A stretch of 64,000 nt of DNA. Source: Variovorax sp. EL159. Its GTDB lineage: Bacteria; Pseudomonadota; Gammaproteobacteria; Burkholderiales; Burkholderiaceae_C. Location of the stretch: contig NZ_FMUJ01000004.1 of NCBI RefSeq assembly GCF_900100965.1, positions 372,001-436,000 of the forward strand, written 5' to 3'. The notes beneath the pieces were generated by a model. It ran no database searches, was not told the DNA's origin, and saw nothing but the letters and a program-made list of their open reading frames with translations. Both the position numbers and the translations under genes were made by a program. Within the stretch, counting starts at the first letter, position 1. Each line of letters begins with the position of its first letter. Below, piece after piece: positions 26,943-33,714 of the stretch.

Positions 26943-27763
26943 GGAAGTACCTTCGTGCTGCGTACGGCGGCGTGAACTTGCTGCGGGTTGCCGCGTGAAA
27001 CGAAGTGCGTGGGCGGCGCGGGCTTGGCAACGAAAGGCACGCGCTTGAGCCACAGCTTCGCGGCCTGCCAGTGGATGCGGGCGATCAGCCCGAAGGTCAT
27101 CGCGGGGTAGCGCCACAGCGCGCACCGCACGCTGGCCGCGGTCATGGGTACGAGATCGCCGTTCACGCTGGTCTGCAGCAGCGGGCCGTCGATGTCGTCG
27201 TGGTCGATGCGCACCATGGTGCGCATGAGGTCGGCATCGACGAAGAAGCGGAAGCGGTAGGCGCCGCTGACCCGGCAGAACGGCGAGACATGAAAGGCCT
27301 TGGTGGCCTTGAGTTCCACGCCGTACACGGGCCGGTCGAGCAGGTAGCAGTGGCGTTCGCCGAAGGTGTTGTTGACCTCGACCACGATCGCCCGCAGTGC
27401 GCCTTCGGGCGTGTGGCAGTACCAGAAGCTCACCGGCTTGAAGGTGTAGCCGAACACGCGCGGGTAGCAATGCAGCCAGGCCTCGCCATCGGCGTCGTGG
27501 ATCTGGTGGGCGGCCAGCAGGGCGTCGAGCCAGGCCAGCGCGCCGCCCTGTGCGGGCGTGCGGCCGTCGCCGTGGTCGATGTCGAAGAACGACAGCGCGG
27601 CGCGGCGGTTGAGTGCGAGCGTGCCGCCGCCGTGCGCGCGCAGGGTGCGCATCGGCAGCATCAGGAAGTAGGTCGGGTAGACGAAGGCGTTGCGTGCCGG
27701 GCGCAGGCGTGTGTGGCGGACTTCTCCGAAGCCCATCAGCGGCACGGCCTGCGCGGGTGTCAT
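26939..27763 (-). CDS. DUF1365 family protein
   Basis: This 274-residue protein has DUF1365 motifs HTRLRPARNAFVYPTYFLML, the CYPRVFGYTFKPVSFWYCH segment in the middle and a VNNTFGERHCYLL stretch. It is usually encoded between an FAD-dependent oxidoreductase and a cyclopropane synthase, as here, with ATGA overlaps on both sides. The biochemical role is unproven; participation in fatty-acid modification at the membrane is inferred from context. The start at 27763 is fixed by the overlap with the preceding gene. Confidence 0.9.
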   Translation of the reverse strand: MTPAQAVPLMGFGEVRHTRLRPARNAFVYPTYFLMLPMRTLRAHGGGTLALNRRAALSFFDIDHGDGRTPAQGGALAWLDALLAAHQIHDADGEAWLHCYPRVFGYTFKPVSFWYCHTPEGALRAIVVEVNNTFGERHCYLLDRPVYGVELKATKAFHVSPFCRVSGAYRFRFFVDADLMRTMVRIDHDDIDGPLLQTSVNGDLVPMTAASVRCALWRYPAMTFGLIARIHWQAAKLWLKRVPFVAKPAPPTHFVSRGNPQQVHAAVRSTKVLP

Positions 27764-29097
27764 GGCGTGTGCCTCGTGGCGCCGTCGCCGGGAGTGGTCG
27801 ACAGGCGGGCCCGCAGGCCCTCGGCCGCGGCCAGCCCGGCCTTCAGGCCGTCTTCGTGGAAGCCGTAGCCCATCCACGCGCCTGCGAACCAGGTGTTGCG
27901 CTGGCCTTGCAAGGCGGGCACCTCGGCCTGCGCGCGGATCGCGGCAAGGTCGAGCACCGGGTGGTCGTAGTCGTATTCGGCCATGACCTGACTACGCTGG
28001 ATCTCGCGGACCGGATTCAACGAAACGACGACCGGTTGTTCCCAGGGCAGCGGCTGCAGCTTGTTTAGCAGGTAGTGCAGGCACACGCGGCCCGATTCGC
28101 GGTCGCTGGTCGCCGCGCGTTCGTAGTTCCAGGCGGCCCAGGCCGAACGGCGTTGCGGCAGCACGCCAGCGTCGGTGTGGAGCACGGCGTGGTTGGCCTG
28201 GTAGCGGATCGCGCCCAGTACCGCGGCCTCGGCCGGGCTGGCGTCGCCGAGCATGGCGAGCGACTGGTCGGAATGGGTGGCGAGCACCACGTGGTCGAAA
28301 TGCTCGGTGCCGGCATCGGTGGCTACCTGCACGCCGTTGTCGCCGCGGGTAATGCGGCGCACGGGTGTGTTCAGGCGCTTGTCGGCCAGGGTGGCGACGA
28401 GCTTCTCGACATAGTGGCGCGAGCCGCCGCGCACCGTGCGCCACTGCGGCCGGTTGGCGATCTGGATCAGGCCGTGGTTGTGGCAGAAGCGGATCATGGT
28501 CGCGACCGGGAACGCCAGCATCTGCGTGGTCGAGCAGCTCCAGATGCAGCCCATCATCGGCAGGAAGTACCAGTCGCGGAATGCCGTGCCGAAGCGATGG
28601 GCGTCGAGGAACTCGCCGAGCGGCTGGGCCAGTTCACCTTCTGTTCCGGCCTGCGCGATGCGCGTGGTCAGGCGGTTGAAGCGCAACAGGTCGCGCAGCA
28701 TGCCGAGGAACCGGCCGTCGAGCAGGTTGCGCCGCTGGGCGAACACGGTGCCCAGGTTGTTGCCGCTCCACTCCAGCGGCGCGCCGTCGTCGCGCGTGGC
28801 CTGGACCGAAAACGACATTTCCGACAGCGCGGTGTCGACGCCCAATTCCGAGAAGAGGCGGATCAGGTGGGGGTAGGTGCGGTCGTTGTAGACCAGGAAG
28901 CCGGTGTCGACGCCATGCCCGATGCGGGTGCCGTCGATGGCGGAGCGTGGAAGCTCGATCGTTGCCGTGTGCGCGTGGCCACCGAAGTAGTCACTGGCTT
29001 CGAAGAGGGTAAGAGGGCCGATGTCGCGCAGCGAATGCGCGGCGGCCAGTCCCGAGATGCCAGCGCCGATGACGGCGATGCGAGGGGGCTGCGTCAT
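27760..29097 (-). CDS. FAD-dependent oxidoreductase of the DUF1365/cfa operon
   Basis: This 445-residue flavoprotein has an N-terminal Rossmann motif (IAVIGAGISGLAAAHSL) and an amine-oxidase-like region (HGVDTGFLVYNDRTYPHLIRLF). The C-terminal FAD-binding stretch is NTWFAGAWMGYGFHEDGLKAG. It resembles NAD/FAD-binding proteins of the cyclopropane-lipid operons. The start at 29097 is chosen because the FAD motif begins 6 residues later; longer frames upstream lack it. It is the first gene of a three-gene operon with four-base overlaps. The 294 bases upstream hold a dyad described separately and no gene. Confidence 0.88.
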   Translation of the reverse strand: MTQPPRIAVIGAGISGLAAAHSLRDIGPLTLFEASDYFGGHAHTATIELPRSAIDGTRIGHGVDTGFLVYNDRTYPHLIRLFSELGVDTALSEMSFSVQATRDDGAPLEWSGNNLGTVFAQRRNLLDGRFLGMLRDLLRFNRLTTRIAQAGTEGELAQPLGEFLDAHRFGTAFRDWYFLPMMGCIWSCSTTQMLAFPVATMIRFCHNHGLIQIANRPQWRTVRGGSRHYVEKLVATLADKRLNTPVRRITRGDNGVQVATDAGTEHFDHVVLATHSDQSLAMLGDASPAEAAVLGAIRYQANHAVLHTDAGVLPQRRSAWAAWNYERAATSDRESGRVCLHYLLNKLQPLPWEQPVVVSLNPVREIQRSQVMAEYDYDHPVLDLAAIRAQAEVPALQGQRNTWFAGAWMGYGFHEDGLKAGLAAAEGLRARLSTTPGDGATRHTP

Positions 29098-29343
29098 TGC
29101 GCGGCCCTCGCCCGGCGGGAATATAAAAATGCTGCGAGGCGCCCCGACGCGAAGGAGGGAGGGAGGGAGGAGGAGAAGAATCGCCTCGGGATTTCGACCG
29201 GACGGCAGGCGCCCGGAAGACCTCGCAACATGAAACTTGCTGGGCAATCACTGCCCACGCAAGTTAGGAGCGCGACCTCCGCGGCACGGTTCCCGTTGGA
29301 TTGGTAAACGTTTGTTTCGCCGAGTTCACATGGGTCTGCACGC

Positions 29344-29365
29344 ATCGGTAAATAATATTACCGAT
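29344..29365. promoter_or_regulatory. AT-rich dyad upstream of the FAD/DUF1365/cfa operon
   Basis: ATCGGTAA and TTACCGAT form an 8-bp inverted repeat separated by 6 AT bases, in an AT-rich island that stands out from the GC-rich flanks. No T run follows, so it is more likely an operator or promoter element than a terminator. Which regulator binds is unknown. Confidence 0.4.
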
Positions 29366-29391
29366 CCGTATTTTTGTGAACTGCTCAGTTT

Positions 29392-30006
29392 TTAATTGGG
29401 CCCGAGTTGTTTCTCGATGACGTTCACGAAGCCGTTTTCATCGGGCGCCGTCATGCTCGACCACGCCTGCACGACCTTGCCGTCGCGGCCGATCAGGTAC
29501 TTGTAGAAGTTCCATTTCGGCGTGGTTCCGGACGCCTGCGCGAGCTGCTTGAACAGCGGGTTGGCCTCCGTGCCGCGCACCGACGACTTGGCGAACATCG
29601 GGAATTTCACGCCGAAGGTGCTCTCGCAGAAGTCGGCGATTTCCTTGTTGGAGCCCGATTCCTGGGCAAAGTCGTTGGACGGGAAGCCCAGCACCACGAG
29701 GCCGCGCGCGCGGTATTTCATGTCCAATGCCTCCAGCCCCTTGTACTGCGGGGTGAAGCCGCAAAAGCTGGCCGTATTGACCACCAGGACCACCTTGCCC
29801 GAGTACTGGCACAGAGTCTGGGGCTTTTCATCCTGCAGCCGCGGGAAGGTGTGTTGCAGGATGGCCGGGCACCCAGCGGCCTCGGCCGGGGCGGGTGCGG
29901 CAGGGTTGCTTTGGGCGCTTGCGGGAAGGGCGGTAAACAGGCTCGCCACGAGGGAAATAGCCGGGGTGCAGCGCAAGAGCGTCGACAATCGGGAGTGGGT
30001 TCGCAT
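29392..30006 (-). CDS. Exported glutathione peroxidase
   Basis: This 204-residue protein has a signal peptide of about 40 residues ending near ASAQS. A thioredoxin-fold peroxidase domain follows: VVLVVNTASFCGFTPQYKGLE (peroxidatic Cys), LGFPSNDFAQESGSNKEI and WNFYKYLIGRDGKVV. Cys replaces selenocysteine, as is normal in bacteria. It probably reduces hydroperoxides with thioredoxin-like donors in the periplasm. AGGAG precedes the ATG at 30006. It is divergent from the ferritin-like gene. Confidence 0.92.
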   Translation of the reverse strand: MRTHSRLSTLLRCTPAISLVASLFTALPASAQSNPAAPAPAEAAGCPAILQHTFPRLQDEKPQTLCQYSGKVVLVVNTASFCGFTPQYKGLEALDMKYRARGLVVLGFPSNDFAQESGSNKEIADFCESTFGVKFPMFAKSSVRGTEANPLFKQLAQASGTTPKWNFYKYLIGRDGKVVQAWSSMTAPDENGFVNVIEKQLGPN

Positions 30007-30134
30007 GGCGGACTCCTGGTTCAAAAGGGGGGTGTGCATCCGTGCCGCAAGGGCGCGCGTATTCGCATCATCGCGCGTCTGTCATGGTCGCGCCAAACGG
30101 GCCGACTAAAATCGGCGGCCATAGAAAGACATTG

Positions 30135-30992
30135 ATGCTCTATCCGGAACTCTTCAGACAACTCGAATCCGTCCGCTGGGACATGGACAAAGACATTCCC
30201 TGGCAGTCGTTCGACGCTTCTTTGCTGACGGAAGAGCAGGCGCAAACCATCAAGATGAACGCCATCACAGAGTGGGCGGCGCTGCCGGCCACCGAAATGT
30301 TCTTGCGCGACAACCGCCACGATAGCGACTTTTCGGCTTTCATGTCGATCTGGTTCTTCGAGGAGCAAAAGCACTCGCTGGTGCTGATGGAGTACCTCAA
30401 GCGCTTCAGCCCCAAGCACGCGCCCACCGAGCAGGAGCTGCACGACGTGCGCTTCGACTTCGACCCGGCCCCTCCGCTCGAAACCCTGATGCTGCATTTC
30501 TGCGGCGAGATCCGCCTGAACCACTGGTACCGCCGCGCCGCCCAGTGGCACACCGAGCCGGTCATCAAGCACATCTACACCACGCTGAGCCAGGACGAAG
30601 CCCGCCACGGCGGCGCCTACCTGCGCTACATGAAGCGCGCCATGGAAAAGTTCGGCGACGAGGCCCGTGCCGCGTTCACCAAGGTCGGCGTCCTGATGGC
30701 CAGCGCGCGCCGCACCGCCCAGGCGCTGCACCCGACCAACCTGCACGTCAACAAGTCGCTGTTCCCGAACGACACCATCCAGAGCCGCATGCCCGACCCG
30801 GACTGGCTCGAGCACTGGCTCGACAAGCAGATCAAGTTCGATGCCGTCTGGGAAACCAAGGTCGGCGAGCGCATCCTGCACAACCTGAGCCTGCTCATGA
30901 ACCGCAGCTTCAAGACCGTCCAGGAGCTGAACCGCTACCGCAAGGAAATCACCGCCTCCCTGGGGCCCAAGCCCGAGTACCAGGGCGCATAG
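30135..30992 (+). CDS. Diiron ferritin-like protein
   Basis: This 285-residue all-helical protein carries two diiron E-x-x-H motifs, EEQKHS at about residue 77 and DEARHGG at about 158, with other carboxylates in EWAALP and EIRLNHW. This matches the ferritin-like/acyl-ACP-desaturase-type family. Its substrate is unknown; iron storage, oxygenase or desaturase-like chemistry are possible. The ATG at 30135 has GAAAGA upstream. A strong terminator ends the gene. Confidence 0.82.
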   Translation: MLYPELFRQLESVRWDMDKDIPWQSFDASLLTEEQAQTIKMNAITEWAALPATEMFLRDNRHDSDFSAFMSIWFFEEQKHSLVLMEYLKRFSPKHAPTEQELHDVRFDFDPAPPLETLMLHFCGEIRLNHWYRRAAQWHTEPVIKHIYTTLSQDEARHGGAYLRYMKRAMEKFGDEARAAFTKVGVLMASARRTAQALHPTNLHVNKSLFPNDTIQSRMPDPDWLEHWLDKQIKFDAVWETKVGERILHNLSLLMNRSFKTVQELNRYRKEITASLGPKPEYQGA

Positions 30993-30994
30993 GC

Positions 30995-31028
30995 AAAAAA
31001 CTCGCCCCGCACGCCGGGGCGTTTTTTT
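30995..31028 (+). terminator. Rho-independent terminator of the ferritin-like gene
   Basis: The stem CGCCCCG with CGGGGCG around a 5-base loop is preceded by six A and followed by seven T. Confidence 0.92.
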
Positions 31029-31036
31029 GGGCGGTG

Positions 31037-31063
31037 TGTCACAAACCGCAGGTGCCAGCCGTC
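31037..31063 (+). promoter_or_regulatory. ECF41-type promoter of the sigma factor gene
   Basis: TGTCACA (31037-31043), 16 bases, then CGTC (31060-31063) is an exact match to the published ECF41 target promoter TGTCACA-N16-CGTC. Transcription would start near 31070, only about three bases before the ATG, so the mRNA may be leaderless. It indicates autoregulation. Confidence 0.82.
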
Positions 31064-31072
31064 TAGCCCCAC

Positions 31073-31951
31073 ATGGACGACCCCACCCTCACCTTCGACA
31101 GTCACCGGCGCCGCCTGCAGGGCATCGCCTACCGCATGCTCGGCTCCGTCGCCGAAGCCGAAGAAGTCGTGCAAGACGCATGGCTGCGCTGGCATGACGC
31201 CGACAAGAACAGCTTCGACAGCGCCGAAGCCTGGCTCGTGACCGTCGTCACGCGCCTGTCGATCGACCGGCTGCGCGCCGCCAAGGTCCAGCGCGAGCAC
31301 TACATCGGCACCTGGATGCCCGAGCCCATGCTGACCGAGGCACCCGACACGCCCGAGCAGCTGCTCGAACGCGCGGACAGCGTTTCGGTCGCGTTCCTCA
31401 CCGTGCTGGAGCGCCTGGCGCCCGAGGCTCGTGCCGCCTTCCTGCTGCGCGAAGTGTTCGATGCCGACTACGACGAAGTGGCCCAGACCCTGGGCAAGAG
31501 CGAGGCCGCCTGCCGGCAGCTGGTGCACCGCGCCAAGCTGCAGGTGCAGGAGGCGCGCCCGCGCTTCAATGTGCCGCGCGAAACCCACCAGCGTCTGCTG
31601 CGTGCCTTCGCCGATGCTGCGGCGCGTGGCAGCCTGCAAGACCTGAAGGCGCTCATGGCGGAAGACGTCGAGCTCCTGGGCGATGGCGGTGGCAAGGTCC
31701 AGACCTTCGACAAGATCCTGCGCGGCAGCCAGCGGCTGGCGCAGCTCTACTTCTCGCTCTGGCGCCGCATGGGCGCGGGGGTGCGCATGGAGCTGGTCGA
31801 CATCAACGGCGAGCCCGGCATGCTGCGCTTTCTCGACAGCGAACTCGAATCGGCTCAGACCTTCGAGATCGAGAACGACCTCATCGTGCGCATTCGGGCG
31901 CAGCGCAATCCCGACAAGCTGGCGCGCATCGCGCAGCTTTTTTCGAAATAG
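31073..31951 (+). CDS. ECF41-type (SigJ-like) RNA polymerase sigma factor
   Basis: This 292-residue protein has sigma region 2 (RRRLQGIAYRMLGSVAEAEE, DAWLRW, WLVTVVTRLSIDRLR) and region 4 at about 105-165. A C-terminal SnoaL/NTF2-like extension of about 120 residues is the regulatory domain typical of ECF41. ECF41 factors usually lack an anti-sigma gene and control a carboxymuconolactone decarboxylase, oxidoreductase or epimerase gene. Here a carboxymuconolactone-decarboxylase gene is next, and both carry the same promoter. The start at 31073 fits family N-termini. Confidence 0.93.
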   Translation: MDDPTLTFDSHRRRLQGIAYRMLGSVAEAEEVVQDAWLRWHDADKNSFDSAEAWLVTVVTRLSIDRLRAAKVQREHYIGTWMPEPMLTEAPDTPEQLLERADSVSVAFLTVLERLAPEARAAFLLREVFDADYDEVAQTLGKSEAACRQLVHRAKLQVQEARPRFNVPRETHQRLLRAFADAAARGSLQDLKALMAEDVELLGDGGGKVQTFDKILRGSQRLAQLYFSLWRRMGAGVRMELVDINGEPGMLRFLDSELESAQTFEIENDLIVRIRAQRNPDKLARIAQLFSK

Positions 31952-31962
31952 ACCGGCGCGGG

Positions 31963-31989
31963 TGTCACAGGGCGAGCGCATCGCCCGTC
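31963..31989 (+). promoter_or_regulatory. ECF41-type promoter of the AhpD-like gene
   Basis: TGTCACA (31963-31969), 16 bases, then CGTC (31986-31989) exactly matches the ECF41 promoter. Transcription would start near 31996, leaving a leader of about 42 bases with GGAG just upstream of the start codon. Confidence 0.85.
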
Positions 31990-32037
31990 TTCAGTGGGTA
32001 GACAGAAGATTTCATCGTCAACCCACTGGAGAAACCC

Positions 32038-32499
32038 ATGAACACCACCGCCCGCCTCAACTGGTTCAAGCTCGCCCCGAAGTCCTTCGAGGCCATCCTC
32101 GCCGTCAACGGCACCCTTGAATCGACCACGCTCGGCAAGAAGCTGGTCGACCTGGTCTTTGCCCGCGTCTCGCAGATCAACGGCTGCGCCTATTGCCTCG
32201 ACATGCACGTGCGCGACCTGCGCAAGGAAGGCGAAGACTGGCAGCGCATCAACAGCCTGCCCACCTGGCGCGAAGCCGGCTTCTACAGCGAGCGCGAGCG
32301 CGCGGCGTTCGCGTGGGCCGAGTCGCTCACGCGGCTGGCGGACAACCACGACGCGCGCGATGCCGAATTCGAAGCCCTGAAGGCGCAGTTCAGCGACCTC
32401 GAAATCGTCGAGCTCACGGTGGCGATCTCGCAGATCAACACCTGGAACCGCCTCAACGTCGGCATGCGGGTGCCGGTCGCTGCCAAGCCGTTGGCCTGA
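32038..32499 (+). CDS. Carboxymuconolactone decarboxylase/AhpD-family protein
   Basis: This 153-residue protein has the AhpD-like active site QINGCAYCLDMH (CxxC with downstream His) at about residues 46-57, and a second helical repeat afterwards. Such proteins reduce peroxides or act as disulfide reductases; the exact substrate is not known. It is the expected target of the ECF41 sigma factor encoded immediately upstream. GGAGAAACCC precedes the ATG. Confidence 0.93.
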   Translation: MNTTARLNWFKLAPKSFEAILAVNGTLESTTLGKKLVDLVFARVSQINGCAYCLDMHVRDLRKEGEDWQRINSLPTWREAGFYSERERAAFAWAESLTRLADNHDARDAEFEALKAQFSDLEIVELTVAISQINTWNRLNVGMRVPVAAKPLA

Positions 32500-32520
32500 C
32501 AAGGCGCGTGCGAGTGATGC

Positions 32521-33714
32521 CTAGCGGCGCTCCACCACCATCGGCGCGATCCGCAGGCTATCGCGCAACTGCGTGACGGCTTCGCCGGCCGCGGAGCGCG
32601 AAGGGAAGGGCCCCGCTTGCAGGCGGTGCGTGCCGGCTTCGCTGAACACGCGCAACTGCGGTGCCAGCGAAGGCAGGCCACGCGCGGCCTGGTTCAACAG
32701 GCTCTCGGCGCCGTCGCGTTCGCGGAACGCGCCGAGCTGCACCCAGAACCCCTGCAACGTCGCGGAAGGCGCCGTGGCGCCCGCGGATGGCGGTACTGCC
32801 GGCGAAGGCGCGGCCTGCATCGGCGCCAGGTCTGTCACCACGATGGCCGGCCGCGACGGAGGAATGGAGGGCGGCGACTGGGCCGACTCCGGCTCGGCCC
32901 CGGTGCCCGGCGGCAACGTGGTCGCCATCGGCGTTTGCGGTGCAACGGGCATCGTCGACGCAGGTGGCGGCATGTCGTTGCTGTTCGCGGCAACCGACGT
33001 TGTCCACTGCGCAGGCACGGGGACGGGCACCGGCTGCTGTTGCGCACTCGCCGTGCGTGGCAAGGGCGTGCGTGCCGCAGCCACCGGCATGGGCGCCGCC
33101 GATGCGTACGCCGTTCCGCTGTCGCGCCGCCATGCGCCGGTGCGGATGTCTTCGTTCGTGATCCGTTCGATCTCCACCGGCGCCACGCCGCGCAGCAGGT
33201 CGAGCTTCAGCGCGGCCGTGTAGCTCAGGTCGATGATGCGGCCATCGACGAAGGGTCCGCGATCGTTCACCCGCACGATCACCTCGCGGCCATTGGCCGG
33301 GTTGCGCACGCGCACATAGCTCGGCAGCGGCAGCGTCTTGTGCGCGGCCGTCATGGCGTACATGTCGTAGGGCTCGCCGCTGGAAGTCGATGCGGCGTGG
33401 AACTTGCGCCCGTACCACGAGGCCAGTCCCGACTCGCGAAACGGCCGGTCGTCGGTGATCGGTGCGTAGCCCCGGCCCAGCACCGTGTAGGGCTTGCTGG
33501 TGCCGCCGCTGCTGCGGATGGGCTCGACGCGGGGCTCGGCATCGGGCACGCGGTCGAGGTCCGATGGGATGTTCGTGCCAGGGCCGTCGCGTCCGCTGGC
33601 CACACCGCCACCGCTGCTGCGTGGCCCGCTCGCACAACCTGCCAGAAGAACGGCGACAGCGGCCGCGCAGGCCGCCAGCGCGGTGGTCGTGCGGGTGCGG
33701 GCTTCGTCAGCCAA
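32521..33714 (-). CDS. rlpA: Septal ring lytic transglycosylase RlpA with SPOR domain
   Basis: This 397-residue lipoprotein has a lipobox LLAGC at about residue 27. A double-psi beta-barrel domain spans about 75-190 (SGLASWYGRKFHAASTSSGE, with RVNDRGPF and GRIIDLSYTAA), followed by a long Pro/Ala-rich linker. The C-terminal SPOR domain (GFWVQLGAFRERDGAESLL, then HRLQAGPFPSRSAA) binds denuded septal glycan. RlpA cleaves such glycan in Pseudomonas. The start is TTG at 33714, supported by GGAAGG six bases upstream, and overlaps the glnE end by 8 bases. Confidence 0.9.
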   Translation of the reverse strand: MADEARTRTTTALAACAAAVAVLLAGCASGPRSSGGGVASGRDGPGTNIPSDLDRVPDAEPRVEPIRSSGGTSKPYTVLGRGYAPITDDRPFRESGLASWYGRKFHAASTSSGEPYDMYAMTAAHKTLPLPSYVRVRNPANGREVIVRVNDRGPFVDGRIIDLSYTAALKLDLLRGVAPVEIERITNEDIRTGAWRRDSGTAYASAAPMPVAAARTPLPRTASAQQQPVPVPVPAQWTTSVAANSNDMPPPASTMPVAPQTPMATTLPPGTGAEPESAQSPPSIPPSRPAIVVTDLAPMQAAPSPAVPPSAGATAPSATLQGFWVQLGAFRERDGAESLLNQAARGLPSLAPQLRVFSEAGTHRLQAGPFPSRSAAGEAVTQLRDSLRIAPMVVERR

